A stretch of DNA of 64,000 nucleotides from Streptomyces angustmyceticus. Its GTDB lineage: Bacteria; Actinomycetota; Actinomycetes; Streptomycetales; Streptomycetaceae. A program made the translations under genes and the position numbers. A model generated the notes under the pieces. It was not told where the DNA came from and did no database searches. It saw only the letters and a program-made list of their open reading frames with translations. Below are positions 1-8,760 of this stretch, one piece after another. Within the stretch, counting starts at the first letter, position 1, and the number at the start of each line of letters is the position of its first letter. Where the stretch lies: NCBI RefSeq assembly GCF_019933235.1, contig NZ_CP082945.1, positions 6,733,501-6,797,500 on the forward strand, read 5' to 3'.

Positions 1-684
1 CTGCAGGCGTCCGCCACGGCCGAGGACGTGGTCAACCTGACCCGCGCCACCGGCCTGTCCCGCTTCCCCGTCTACCACACCCGTATCGACGAGGTCGTCG
101 GCATGGTGCACCTCAAGGACGCGCTGGCCGTCCCGGCGCACGACCGGCTGCGCATCCCCGCGGGCCGGATCGCGGTACCGCCGCTGCTGGTGCCCGAGAC
201 CCTGCCGGTGCAGACCCTGCTGGAGCGGCTGCGCAGCGAACAGCCGATAGCGGTGGTCGTCGACGAGTACGGCGGCACGGCCGGCGTGGTCACCCTGGAG
301 GACATCATCGAGGAGCTGGTCGGCGAGGTCCGCGACGAGCACGACGGGGTGGACCTGCCCGAACTGGGCCAGGCCCCGCCCGAGGAGGGCCGCCCGGCCT
401 GGGACGCCGACGGCGGCTGCCGGGTCGACACCCTGCGCAAGATCGGCCTGGAGGCTCCGGAAGGCCCGTACGAGACGGTGGCAGGACTGGTGGCACACAT
501 ACTCGGCCGGATCCCGGCCCCCGGCGACATCGCGGAACTCGACGGCTGGCGGCTGCGGGTGCGGCTGGTGTCGCACCACCGCGCCGAGCGGATAAGGATC
601 GTGCGGACCGCCACCGTCACGGTGCCGGCCGCACCCGAGGCGCCCCGTGAGGCCGTCGCGGCGGTCGCGGAGGTGGCCCGATGA
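1..684 (+). CDS. CNNM/CorC-type membrane protein, C-terminal part (5' cut by window)
   Basis: Only the cytoplasmic C-terminal part is present; the frame is open from the first base. It shows a CBS-pair segment (SRFPVYHTRIDEVVGMVH, then VVVDEYGGTAGVVTLEDIIEELVGE in the sequence, the classic CorC/HlyC signature) followed by a CorC_HlyC transporter-associated domain (about the last 90 residues, with YETVAGLVAHILGRIP). In this family these regions follow an N-terminal CNNM membrane domain, missing here, and the proteins are linked to Mg2+/Co2+ efflux or membrane maintenance. The stop overlaps the next start by ATGA, so the two paralogues are translationally coupled and probably act together. Substrate is unproven. 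Confidence 0.9.
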   Translation: MQASATAEDVVNLTRATGLSRFPVYHTRIDEVVGMVHLKDALAVPAHDRLRIPAGRIAVPPLLVPETLPVQTLLERLRSEQPIAVVVDEYGGTAGVVTLEDIIEELVGEVRDEHDGVDLPELGQAPPEEGRPAWDADGGCRVDTLRKIGLEAPEGPYETVAGLVAHILGRIPAPGDIAELDGWRLRVRLVSHHRAERIRIVRTATVTVPAAPEAPREAVAAVAEVAR

Positions 685-1811
685 CCCTGGTCCAGCTGCT
701 CTTCGCGGTCCTGCTCGTCCTCGCCAACGGCTTCTTCGTCGGCGCCGAGTTCGCCCTGGTCTCGGTGCGCCGCAGCCAGATCGAACCGCTGGCGACCGAA
801 GGCTCCTCCCGTGCCCGCCAGGTGCTGCACGGCCTGGAGAACCTCCCGCAGATGATGGCCGCCGCCCAGTTCGGCATCACCGTCTGCTCCCTGACGCTCG
901 GTGCGGTCGCCGAGCCCACCGTCGCCCACCTCCTGGAGCCGGTCTTCGAGGCGGTCCACCTGCCCGCCGCCCTGGTCCACCCGCTCGGCTACGTCATCGC
1001 CCTGGCGCTGGTGGTCTTCCTCCACCTCGTCATCGGCGAGATGGTCCCCAAGAACCTGGCGATGGCGGCCCCCGAGAAGACGGCCCTGTGGTTCAGCCCG
1101 GGCCTCGTCGCCTTCGCGCGGCTGTGCCGCCCGGTCACCGCGCTGCTCGGCGCCTGCGCCCACGGAGTGCTGCGGCTCTTCCGCGTGGAGCCGAAGGACG
1201 AGGTGGAGGCGGTCTTCACCAGTGAGCAGCTGAACCATCTCGTCGAGGACTCGGTCCAGGCCGGCCTGCTCGACCCGGCCGAGCAGGAACAGCTCTCCGA
1301 CGTGCTGGAACTGGGCAGCCGGCCCGTCACCGAGGTCCTCCTCGACCGGGCGGCCCTGGTCACCGTCGAACCGACGGTGACGCCCCGCCAGGTCGAGGAG
1401 ATGACCGTACGGACCGGGTACTCCCGTTTCCCGGTGTGTGCGCCCGGCGGCGCGTACATGGGCTACCTGCACGTCAAGGACGTCCTCGACCTGGAGGAAC
1501 GCGACCGCGCGGTGCCCCAGCGCATCTGGCATCCGATGACGACGCTGCGCGCCGAGCTGCCCCTGGACGACGCCCTCACGGCCATGCGCCGCGCCGCCTC
1601 CCACCTGGCGGCGGTCGCCGACGCGACCGGCCGGGTGCTCGGCCTGGTCGCCCTGGAGGACGTCCTGGAGATGCTCGTCGGCGAGGTCCGCGACCCGGCC
1701 CACCACCGCGCCCCCGCCGCCCGCGGCCGCGGGGCCACGGCACGCGACCGGGTCAGCGAGCCCCGCGAGGAGACCCCCCTCCCGTCCGAGGACCGGGCCA
1801 TGGCGCGCTGA
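681..1811 (+). CDS. CNNM domain/CBS-pair membrane protein
   Basis: 376 residues. The N-terminal ~200 residues form a CNNM transmembrane domain: first helix around residues 4-22 with the family motif ANGFFVGAEFALV, and further helices around 95-125 with the motif VIGEMVPKNLA. Two CBS motifs follow at about 215-345 (GYSRFPV, then LVALEDVLEMLVGEV). Unlike the preceding paralogue there is no CorC_HlyC domain; the tail is a short Arg/Glu-rich stretch. The family is tied to divalent cation (Mg/Co) export or Mg homeostasis. ATGA overlap with the upstream paralogue implies coupled translation and possibly a heteromeric complex. Transport substrate is inferred only from family. Confidence 0.92.
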   Translation: MTLVQLLFAVLLVLANGFFVGAEFALVSVRRSQIEPLATEGSSRARQVLHGLENLPQMMAAAQFGITVCSLTLGAVAEPTVAHLLEPVFEAVHLPAALVHPLGYVIALALVVFLHLVIGEMVPKNLAMAAPEKTALWFSPGLVAFARLCRPVTALLGACAHGVLRLFRVEPKDEVEAVFTSEQLNHLVEDSVQAGLLDPAEQEQLSDVLELGSRPVTEVLLDRAALVTVEPTVTPRQVEEMTVRTGYSRFPVCAPGGAYMGYLHVKDVLDLEERDRAVPQRIWHPMTTLRAELPLDDALTAMRRAASHLAAVADATGRVLGLVALEDVLEMLVGEVRDPAHHRAPAARGRGATARDRVSEPREETPLPSEDRAMAR

Positions 1812-1945
1812 GCGGCGTGCTCGTGCCGGGTCCCGGTGCGGGGGCCGGGCCAGGGGTCCTGGATCCCTGGCCCCTGGGCGTCCCGCTCCTGCCCGCCCGC
1901 GAAATCCCGTGGCGCGGCGAGGCCGGGAGCGCGCAGGATGCGGAC

Positions 1946-2422
1946 ATGCTGACCCTCCGCGCCGCCTCGACGGACGACCTCGCGGCACTGGCGACGCTCC
2001 ACGCGGTCGTCCACGACGCGCATGCCCGCCACCGGCCCGACCTCTTCGCCGGCGAGCCCTCGCCCGACGCGCTCGAAGCGCTGCTGACCACGCGCCTGTC
2101 GGAACCGGACGTGACCTTCCTCCTCGCCGAGACGCCCGACGGCGAAGCCCTGGGATACGCCATGGCCCGCGTCGTCAGACGGGAGGAGAGCACCCTCTTC
2201 CGGCCGGAGACGTTCCTCTCGCTGCAGCAGATCGCCGTGGCCCCGGGCGCCTCACGCGGCGGCGTCGGATCGGCGCTGCTGGAGGGGGTGCGGGCCCTCG
2301 GGCGCGCCGCCGGCTGCCGACGACTGGTCACCGACGTCTGGGACTTCAACGAAGGCGCCCGTTCCTTCTACCGGGCCTGCGGCTTCCGGCCCCTGAACAG
2401 CAAGCTCGAACAGGAGCTCTGA
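1946..2422 (+). CDS. GNAT-family N-acetyltransferase
   Basis: 158 residues, one Gcn5-related acetyltransferase fold. Motif A, which binds acetyl-CoA, is LQQIAVAPGASRGGVGSALL (around residues 90-110), giving the R/Q-x-x-G-x-G/A pattern as RGGVGSA. Motif B lies near the C terminus (NEGARSFYRACGFRPL), typical of small-molecule or N-terminal acetylating members. The ATG at 1946 is chosen because codon bias and the fold both begin there. The gene stands alone between the CNNM pair and a convergent AAA ATPase, so the context does not reveal a substrate. Confidence 0.85.
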   Translation: MLTLRAASTDDLAALATLHAVVHDAHARHRPDLFAGEPSPDALEALLTTRLSEPDVTFLLAETPDGEALGYAMARVVRREESTLFRPETFLSLQQIAVAPGASRGGVGSALLEGVRALGRAAGCRRLVTDVWDFNEGARSFYRACGFRPLNSKLEQEL

Positions 2423-2457
2423 CCGGCCGCGCCGACCGGCCCCTCTACGCCGAGCCC

Positions 2458-4353
2458 CTAGAGGTCCAGCCCCTTCGGCGGCGGCCCCTGGAGGTCCGGG
2501 CCGCGGCCGGAGAGGACTTCGCCGTAGGCCTGCATCAGGTCGGGCAGGCGGAGGGTGGCGAGGTCGTCGCGGGTGGGGGTGCCGCGCCAGGTCGAGAGCC
2601 GCAGATCGCGGTAGGCGCAGCTCTTCTCGTAGAGGGTACGCAGGAAGCGGCCGTTGCCCAGTTCGTCGATCCAGCCCTGGTCGACGACGTGACCGCTGAT
2701 GCTGCACAGCTCGTCGCGGGCCTCCTCGTCCCAGCGGTCGCCGTTCTCGGCGGCCAGCACCTCGCCGATCGCGGTCAGCTCCAGCGGCCGGTAGCTGGGG
2801 AAGTCGACGCGGCTGGTGAAGCGGGAGGACAGGCCGGGGTTGGCGGCCAGCAGCCGGTCCATGCCCTCCGGGTAGCCGGCCAGGATGACGACGAGCCGGT
2901 CGCGGTTGTCCTCGGCCCGCTTGAGCAGCACCTGCAGCGCCTCGTCGCCGTAGGCGTCGCCCTTGCTGTAGCCGGAGTTGGACAGGCTGTACGCCTCGTC
3001 GACGAACAGCACCCCGCCCAGCGCCGAGTCGATCAGTTCATTCGCCTTGACGGCGGTCTGGCCGAGGAACTCGCCCACGAGATCGGAGCGTTGGGCCTCC
3101 ACGAGGTGGTCGCCGCCCAGCAGCCCGAGGGCGTAGAAGACCCGCCCGAGTATCCGGGCCACGGTCGTCTTGCCGGTGCCGGAGGGGCCGGAGAAGACGA
3201 AGTGTCGTTTCGGCGGCTGCACCGGCATCCCCTGGCTCGCCCGCAGCCGGGCCATCCGCAGCTGGGCCGACAGTGCCCGCACCTGCCGTTTGACCGGCTC
3301 CATGCCGACCATCCGCTCCAGTTCCGCCAGGGCCTTCTCCAGCAGCACCGGATCGGCGGGCCCGGCGGGCAGCCGCTCGGCGCCGCGCGGCACCGGCGCG
3401 GTGGCCTTGACCCGGGCCGCGGCGCCGCCCCCCGCGGGGACACCGCCGACCTCCCCGTCCGGCGCCTCCGGATCGCCGGTCACCAGCAGATCCCGGCCGT
3501 CGACCGGGTCGAGCGGAGCCAGATCGGCGCCGGCCTCCTGACCGAAGCCGGACGCGGAGACCGTCGCGAGGTCGGCGTCCTCGTCCAGGCCGTCCCCCTC
3601 CGCGATGGCGGCGAGCCGGGCCGCGGTGTCCATGAACGCCGGGTCGACGCGGTGCACCGCGCGGTAGAGGGGCAGGGCCGCGGCGCTGCGGCCGGTGCCC
3701 TCGTGGGCGCGGGCGAGCCAGTAGCGCAGCTCCTTGCGCTGCGGCTGCTCGCTGCGGCAGCGCATCAACGCGGCCGACAGCAGCGGCTCGGCCTGCCCGT
3801 ACATCTCCAGCCGCACCCGCGCCATCCCGCCGAACAGCCCCGCCTCGATGCCCAGCGCCGGGTCGCCGAGCAGCGGCTCGGTGTGCCGTACGAGCTGGTC
3901 CCAGTCCTTGACGAGGTAGGCGCGGCAGGCGTGCAGGAAGCGCACCTGGGGGTCGGTGTCGACCGGCGGGCAGCCGGCCAGCGCCTGGTCCAGCTCGGCG
4001 ACATGGCGGCCGTCGAGCCAGTGGGAGGCGTGCGCGAGCAGCAGGTCGCGGCCGGTCTCCAGCACCGGCTGCACCCACCAGCCCAGCCAGTACCAGGAGT
4101 TGAGGGTGCGCCGGTGGCGGGCGCGCATCTCGCCGAAGCGGTCGCGGTGCCGGTGCATCCTCAGCAGCGCGATGGAGGTGTCGGCGCGCAGCGCGTGCAG
4201 GCCGAGCCAGGCGTCGGCCATCGAGGGATCGAGTCGTACCGCGGCCCGGAACTCCTCCTCCGCCTGCGGATAGGCGCCCACGGTGTAGGCGTCGACCGCG
4301 CGCAGCCAGGCGAGTTCGGCCGGGGCGGGCGAACCCTGAGTGCCGACATCCAT
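2458..4353 (-). CDS. EccA-like (CbxX/CfxQ family) AAA+ ATPase with TPR-like N-terminus
   Basis: 631 residues. The N-terminal ~300 residues are helical and repeat-like (AYPQAEEEFRAAVRLDPSMADAWLGL is a TPR-type unit), followed by an acidic/Gly-rich linker (about 255-330). A CbxX/CfxQ AAA+ domain has Walker A GPSGTGKTT (389-397), Walker B LFVDEAY (D452, E453) and an arginine-finger segment SSRFTSRVDF. This layout is that of EccA, the cytosolic ATPase of type VII secretion, but no esx/ecc genes lie nearby, so it is an orphan. The ATG at 4353 has a GGGGGA ribosome site. Its partner proteins are unknown. Confidence 0.88.
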   Translation of the reverse strand: MDVGTQGSPAPAELAWLRAVDAYTVGAYPQAEEEFRAAVRLDPSMADAWLGLHALRADTSIALLRMHRHRDRFGEMRARHRRTLNSWYWLGWWVQPVLETGRDLLLAHASHWLDGRHVAELDQALAGCPPVDTDPQVRFLHACRAYLVKDWDQLVRHTEPLLGDPALGIEAGLFGGMARVRLEMYGQAEPLLSAALMRCRSEQPQRKELRYWLARAHEGTGRSAAALPLYRAVHRVDPAFMDTAARLAAIAEGDGLDEDADLATVSASGFGQEAGADLAPLDPVDGRDLLVTGDPEAPDGEVGGVPAGGGAAARVKATAPVPRGAERLPAGPADPVLLEKALAELERMVGMEPVKRQVRALSAQLRMARLRASQGMPVQPPKRHFVFSGPSGTGKTTVARILGRVFYALGLLGGDHLVEAQRSDLVGEFLGQTAVKANELIDSALGGVLFVDEAYSLSNSGYSKGDAYGDEALQVLLKRAEDNRDRLVVILAGYPEGMDRLLAANPGLSSRFTSRVDFPSYRPLELTAIGEVLAAENGDRWDEEARDELCSISGHVVDQGWIDELGNGRFLRTLYEKSCAYRDLRLSTWRGTPTRDDLATLRLPDLMQAYGEVLSGRGPDLQGPPPKGLDL

Positions 4354-4641
4354 CCCGTCCCCCCACACAAAACGTCCCCCGAGTACCGCCGGGCGCGTGC
4401 CCGGCCGCGGCCCGGCGAACCGGCGTACGACGGGCGGGAGTTGACCTTCGCCGCGCGCACCTCGGTGCCGGCCTGCGGTGGCACAGACTCGCATGGTACC
4501 CGCGGGATCGGCGCAGGTCGTAGAGGGCGGTGCGGGGCAAGAGCGACCGGCGGTGCGCGGCGTGGCGGCGCGAAGAAAGCGGTGACCCAGGGTAAGGGGA
4601 GGGCGGCGCCGCGCGGCGATAAGAGGTGGTTTCGCACAGAA

Positions 4642-4679
4642 CGAAGCCCCCGATCACGGGGGAACAACCGGGGGCTTCG
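4642..4679. terminator. Long hairpin with an alternative internal hairpin
   Basis: Perfect 11-bp arms CGAAGCCCCCG (4642-4652) and CGGGGGCTTCG (4669-4679). Inside, CCCCCG/CGGGGG around an ATCA tetraloop (4647-4662) forms a competing 6-bp hairpin that uses the left arm, so the two folds are mutually exclusive. It lies in a 477-base gap (4354-4830) between two minus-strand genes, downstream of the kinase gene and upstream of the AAA gene. It may be a terminator or an attenuator for the AAA gene. I see no gene in the rest of this gap. Confidence 0.6.
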
Positions 4680-4830
4680 CGTCTGCGGGCGGTCCGTAGA
4701 ACCGCACATTGAGAACGTAAGTCCTGTACGCCCCCCAGGTCAAGCCGAGTTGGGGCACTCGGCGGGACCCTGTCGGCGCCGTTCGGCCCGTCGGCCGCCG
4801 TCCGCTACGGAGCGTGAGATATCGGGCCGG

Positions 4831-5415
4831 TCAGGGTGCCTCGGGCGGTCCCATGAGTACCTCGTACCCCACCTGCTTCTGGTGCACCAGGAAGTCGGCA
4901 TACGGACGCGAAGGATCCGCTGCGAAGTGCGCGCGCTCCGCCGGAATCCAGCCACTCCAGAACGTGGAGAGCCCCGGCCCGTCCCGGAGGCGCCCCCTTG
5001 CCCAGGAGTGCTCGCTCGCCAGTTCCATCCACAACAGGGCCGCCAGGTACGGGCGCAGCGCCCGCCGGCCCGCGCCCACGCCCTCGACCAGCACCAGCGG
5101 CGCGGGTGCCAGCGCGCGCTCCTCGGTGAACTCGCCGCGCACCCAGTCGTAGACGCCGTAGCGCGCCGTCCCGCCCCGGGACAGCGGCCGGAGGATCTGG
5201 TCGGCGAACCGCCCGCTCCAGGCGAACAGCTCGTCGTGGGTGGCGAGATCGTCGGTGTGCACCACCGGCGCGTCGCCCAGCGCCCCGGCCAGCCGCCCGG
5301 CGAACGTGCTCTTGCCCGACCCCGCGTGCCCGTCCACCGCGATCAGCCGCACCGGCCCGCACGAGGGCGGCAGGGCGCGCAGCCGGGCGGCGAGCGAAGT
5401 CAGATCACGATCCAT
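4831..5415 (-). CDS. Uridine-kinase-like P-loop phosphotransferase
   Basis: 194 residues. It opens with a P-loop GHAGSGKST (around residues 29-37) preceded by a hydrophobic strand VRLIAVD, the usual nucleoside-kinase start. Later HTDDLATHDELFAW resembles the substrate-binding DxxxH/D region of uridine kinase and phosphoribulokinase relatives, and LVLVEGVGAGRRAL is a Walker-B-like strand. No lid domain is recognisable. ATG 5415 is chosen because the P-loop strand follows at the usual distance. It probably phosphorylates a nucleoside or a similar small metabolite. Upstream is a divergent secreted peptidase; downstream, across a hairpin, is the AAA ATPase. Confidence 0.8.
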   Translation of the reverse strand: MDRDLTSLAARLRALPPSCGPVRLIAVDGHAGSGKSTFAGRLAGALGDAPVVHTDDLATHDELFAWSGRFADQILRPLSRGGTARYGVYDWVRGEFTEERALAPAPLVLVEGVGAGRRALRPYLAALLWMELASEHSWARGRLRDGPGLSTFWSGWIPAERAHFAADPSRPYADFLVHQKQVGYEVLMGPPEAP

Positions 5416-5620
5416 CGCGCCAGCGTACGTGCGGGGACCCGGCTCCCTGGCACGCCAGTGGTCCACACCCATATTCGTCGGACGACGCGCCTCGCGGTGC
5501 CTTCCGAAGCGGGCCGGGAACGGGAATAGTTGAGCCACTGCCGACCCGCCCGTGCCCGCCCGGGGCCCCGGCCCGACCCTCCGCACCCACTCGTACGCAT
5601 CCGACTGGGGGACCACCACC

Positions 5621-7027
5621 ATGACCAGCTCCGCGCCCCGGCGCACCGTCCTGGCCGCCGCGCTCGCCGCCGCGGCGGGTGCCGCCACCCCCTCGGCGCA
5701 GGCCGCCGACGCCTCCCGCAGACCCGCCGCGGGTACCACCGCCCCGGCCGCCGCCCGCACCCCCGACGCTTTCGGGCGCCGATCGAAGAGCCTCGTGGAC
5801 TATCGCGCCTGGACCACCGCCGCCGACTGGACCACGGGCCACGCCCGGGGCACCGCCCTCGCGCCCGGCCCCCGGCCCGGCATCCGCCTCGTCCGCCCGG
5901 CCGGCACCTTCGCGTACAAGGATCCGCACACGGGCAGGACCGCCTCCTGGGAGTACGCGACCTGGACCTCCCCGGCCCACCGCCTCCGGGTCCCGGCCAC
6001 CGAGGTCATCGCCTCCTGGAACGCGCACACCCCGCCCGGCACCTGGATCGCCGTCGAACTGCGCGGCACCTACACCGACGGCAGCCGCACCCCCTGGTAC
6101 GTCATGGGCCGCTGGACCTCCGGCGACAGCGACGCCGACATCCGGCGCACCTCCGTCGACGACCAGAAGGACGGCAAGAGCAGCATCTCGACCGACACCT
6201 TCGCCATCGACATCCCGGCGACCGGCCTCCGCCTGACCTCCTACGAACTCCGCGTCACCCTCTACCGCAAGCCCGGCGGCACCCTCACCCCCACCGTCTG
6301 GCGGCTGGGCGCCATGGGCTCGGACATCCCCGACCGCTTCGAGGTACCGGCGTCCGCCCCCGGCCTCGTCGGCCGCGAGCTGACCGTCCCGCGCTACTCG
6401 CAGGAGATCCACAAGGGCCAGTACCCGGAGTACGACAACGGCGGCGAGGCGTGGTGCAGCCCCACCTCCTCCCAGATGATCGTCGAGTACTGGGGCCGCA
6501 GGCCCACCCAGCAGCAGCTGTCCTGGGTCAACCCCGCCTACACCGACCCCCAGGTCTGCCACGCCGCCCGCTGCACCTTCGACTACCAGTACGAGGGCTG
6601 CGGCAACTGGCCCTTCAACGCCGCCTACGCCGCCACCTACCGGGACCTGCAGGGCCTCGTCACCCGCCTGTCCTCCCTCACCGACATCGAACGCCTCGTC
6701 CACGCGGGCATCCCCGTCATCACGTCCCAGTCCTTCCTGAAGACCGAACTCGACGGCGCCGGCTACGGCACCGCCGGCCACCTGATGACCGTCATCGGCT
6801 TCACCAAGACCGGCGACATCATCGCCAACGACCCGGCCTCCCCGGACAACGCGGCGGTCCGGCGGGTCTACAAGAGGCGGCAATTTGAAACCATTTGGCT
6901 GAGGACCAAGCGCAAGAACGCCGACGGCAAGGTCGTCGGCGGTTCGGGTGGGGTCTGCTACCTCTATTTCCCGGCGAAGCCGGCGGCGGCGCAGCGGCGG
7001 GTACTGGCGGAGCTGGGGATCCGCTGA
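5621..7027 (+). CDS. Secreted C39-like cysteine peptidase
   Basis: 468 residues. The signal peptide has paired arginines before a hydrophobic Ala-rich core and an AQA cleavage site (PRRTVLAAALAAAAGAATPSAQA), compatible with Tat or Sec export. The middle region, about residues 60-255, is beta-rich with no catalytic motif I can name. The C-terminal domain matches Peptidase_C39_2: nucleophile Cys279 in GGEAWCSPTSSQM, His387 in TAGHLMTVIGF and Asn403/Asp404 in IIANDPAS. ATG 5621 follows GGGGGA. It probably cleaves a peptide or cell-wall-associated protein outside the cell. It stands alone, ending about 230 bases before a strong hairpin. Confidence 0.88.
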   Translation: MTSSAPRRTVLAAALAAAAGAATPSAQAADASRRPAAGTTAPAAARTPDAFGRRSKSLVDYRAWTTAADWTTGHARGTALAPGPRPGIRLVRPAGTFAYKDPHTGRTASWEYATWTSPAHRLRVPATEVIASWNAHTPPGTWIAVELRGTYTDGSRTPWYVMGRWTSGDSDADIRRTSVDDQKDGKSSISTDTFAIDIPATGLRLTSYELRVTLYRKPGGTLTPTVWRLGAMGSDIPDRFEVPASAPGLVGRELTVPRYSQEIHKGQYPEYDNGGEAWCSPTSSQMIVEYWGRRPTQQQLSWVNPAYTDPQVCHAARCTFDYQYEGCGNWPFNAAYAATYRDLQGLVTRLSSLTDIERLVHAGIPVITSQSFLKTELDGAGYGTAGHLMTVIGFTKTGDIIANDPASPDNAAVRRVYKRRQFETIWLRTKRKNADGKVVGGSGGVCYLYFPAKPAAAQRRVLAELGIR

Positions 7028-7257
7028 GCATGCGCGGCCCGACGGTGGGCTGGATGGCCTGACGGGAGCGGTCACCGCCGCCGAGGGTGAGGTGGGCCGT
7101 ACCGGTCCACCGCCGGACCGGGCGCCGGGGTGGGGGAGGCGGCCGGTGGCCCCTCCGCGTCCCAGCTTCGCCGGCCGGCGCCCACCACGTGCTCGCCTCC
7201 GGCGCAGACCTCCCGGCGCTCGTACGCGCGGCTGAACGCGGGACCGCGGGCATCTAT

Positions 7258-7299
7258 ACGGCCCGGCACCAGGACGACGCATGTCAGGTGCCGGGCCGT
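7258..7299 (+). terminator. Perfect 13-bp GC-rich hairpin
   Basis: Arms ACGGCCCGGCACC (7258-7270) and GGTGCCGGGCCGT (7287-7299) with a 16-nt loop, no T-run. It lies in the 402-base gap between the C39 peptidase and the DMT transporter and most likely ends peptidase transcription. The rest of the gap holds the DMT promoter region, with a GAATTCTCC/GAATTTTC near-repeat at about 7380-7397, and no gene I can support. Confidence 0.7.
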
Positions 7300-7429
7300 G
7301 GCGCGTGCGGAACAAGGCACGATGAAGGCACATGGCACGACCGTTCCGACTCGTTCCGTACCCGGGAACCCTCGTGAACGGAATTCTCCGAATTTTCTGT
7401 ACTGCTGCAAGCCTACTTCTGGAGCTGTA

Positions 7430-8365
7430 TTGCATCGCCTGCCGCCTTATGGGGCCCTGATGACCGCGGCCGGTAGCTGGGGTGTAGCCACCGCCGTCGC
7501 AAAATACGCCGTGGACGGGATCGGCGCATTCACCACCCTGTTCATCGAGGTCGGTACCGCGTCGGCCGTGCTCTGGATCGCCATGCTGCGCGTCCGGCCG
7601 CGAAGAACCGTGCCGCTGCGTCACTACCTCTTTCTCGGACTGCTGGAACCGGTGGTGGCCTACGGCGCGCTCGACCTCGGGCTCCGGCGCACCGGCGCCG
7701 CGGACGCCGCCCTCCTGGACGGGCTGCAATCCGTGATGGTGCTGGTCATGGGCGTCCTCTTCATCAAGGAGGCGGTCAACCGCCGCAGCGTGGCGGGCGT
7801 CGTCGTGGCCACCGTCGGCGCCGCGCTGCTGGCCGGTGCGCATCTCACCATCGACGCGGGTATCGGCAATGCCCTCGTGCTCTTGGGGTCCCTGGGTGCG
7901 TCGGCATCGGTCATCGTCGTCAGCCGCCTCGCCGCGGACGCATCGGCCCTGGAACTCACCGCCTACCAATTCGGATTCGGATTCCTCTGCACGATTCCCG
8001 TCATGGCCGTGGTCTGGAGCACGGGTGCCGAACCCGTTCCCGGCGCCGCGCAACTGCCGCACATCGCGGCCGCCATGGCGATCGGGATCACCGGATTCGC
8101 GCTGGGCTATCTCGCATACAACTACGCAATATCGAAGGTGGCCGTCGGAGTGGCCGGCATGGCCCTCAACCTGATCCCGCTGTTCGGCGTCGTGGTCGCC
8201 GTGCTGTGGCTCGGCGAGAACCTCTCGCTGCCCAAGGTGATCGGTGGCGCGCTCATTCTCGTCGGCATTTTCCTCTTTCCCTACGACGTGGACGCCGATT
8301 CGTCACCCGTTCCCGAAACAACGGCTTCCGTGGCCGCCGCAATTCCCAAGGAGAGTCGGATGTGA
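7430..8365 (+). CDS. EamA/DMT-family transporter
   Basis: 311 residues with ten predicted membrane segments and two EamA repeats (roughly 8-135 and 150-290). Helices such as PLRHYLFLGLLEPVVAYGAL and VVVATVGAALLAGAHL are typical. The family exports amino acids, amines or metabolites. I choose the TTG at 7430 because GGAG lies five bases before it and it gives a full first helix; the ATG at 7460 would cut that helix to a few residues but has GGGG upstream, so it remains possible. The stop overlaps the GTG of a small following frame (ATGTGA), so the two were translated together. Substrate unknown. Confidence 0.85.
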   Translation: MHRLPPYGALMTAAGSWGVATAVAKYAVDGIGAFTTLFIEVGTASAVLWIAMLRVRPRRTVPLRHYLFLGLLEPVVAYGALDLGLRRTGAADAALLDGLQSVMVLVMGVLFIKEAVNRRSVAGVVVATVGAALLAGAHLTIDAGIGNALVLLGSLGASASVIVVSRLAADASALELTAYQFGFGFLCTIPVMAVVWSTGAEPVPGAAQLPHIAAAMAIGITGFALGYLAYNYAISKVAVGVAGMALNLIPLFGVVVAVLWLGENLSLPKVIGGALILVGIFLFPYDVDADSSPVPETTASVAAAIPKESRM

Positions 8366-8578
8366 CGGACCGTCATACCCTCCCGGTCTATCAGCGGCAC
8401 GACGCCTACTTCCGCGCACACGATCCCGCCCACCCCTTGTCTGCCCGACGACCCCGACCAGGCCCTGTACCTCTACACCGCCGAAACCGGCAGCCCGTCC
8501 GCACATGCGCTTCGCCTGCTGGGCAGTTGGTCGGCGACGGACGCCACGACCCGGGACGCCGACCGGGAGGAGGTGTGA
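8362..8578 (+). pseudogene. Small gene interrupted by a +1 frameshift
   Basis: A GTG at 8362, preceded by AAGGAGAG and overlapping the DMT stop, opens a frame with strong G/C third positions for about 25 codons (VTDRHTLPVYQRHDAYFRAH). That frame then loses codon bias near 8436. From 8441 the next frame takes over with equally strong bias (LPDDPDQALYLYTAETGSPS and onward) and stops at 8576-8578. Removing one T at 8437-8439 gives a continuous 71-residue acidic protein. Either this is a real disruption, a sequencing error, or less likely programmed frameshifting. I do not recognise the family; the ATGTGA overlap suggests it partnered the transporter. Confidence 0.6.
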
Positions 8579-8760
8579 TGAGGGGCCCGGCCCCGCCCGC
8601 CGGGTCCGTCGTGTCGTACGCCGTCTCCGTGGCGTAGGCGGCTCGGGCCGGGTACGGGCGTGGCACTGCCGGCGGGCCCGGCGGCCGGGCGTCCATCTGT
8701 GCTCGGCCGGTTCCTCCTGCGGCACGTGACGGTGGTGGACGGTGGCCCGACCCGGCGTGG

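Noticed and set aside
72..1988. Long open frame on the minus strand opposite the CNNM genes (similar very long frames at 1909-5529 plus, 5405-8062 minus, 17383-19938 plus, 22436-26020 minus)
   Set aside because: They are products of high GC: they mirror real genes on the other strand, have poor third-position bias in their own frame and low-complexity Arg/Gly/Ala composition.
4690..4745. Possible 6C small RNA, because of a run of six C after GTACG
   Set aside because: Only one C-run is present and the second C-rich hairpin of that RNA class is missing; the small stem here (CCTG/CAGG) is too weak.
8578..8637. A 19-codon frame (MRGPAPPAGSVVSYAVSVA) overlapping the stop of the frameshifted gene, considered as a peptide precursor
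   Set aside because: No Cys/Ser/Thr core pattern, no modifying enzyme nearby, and no ribosome site of its own.
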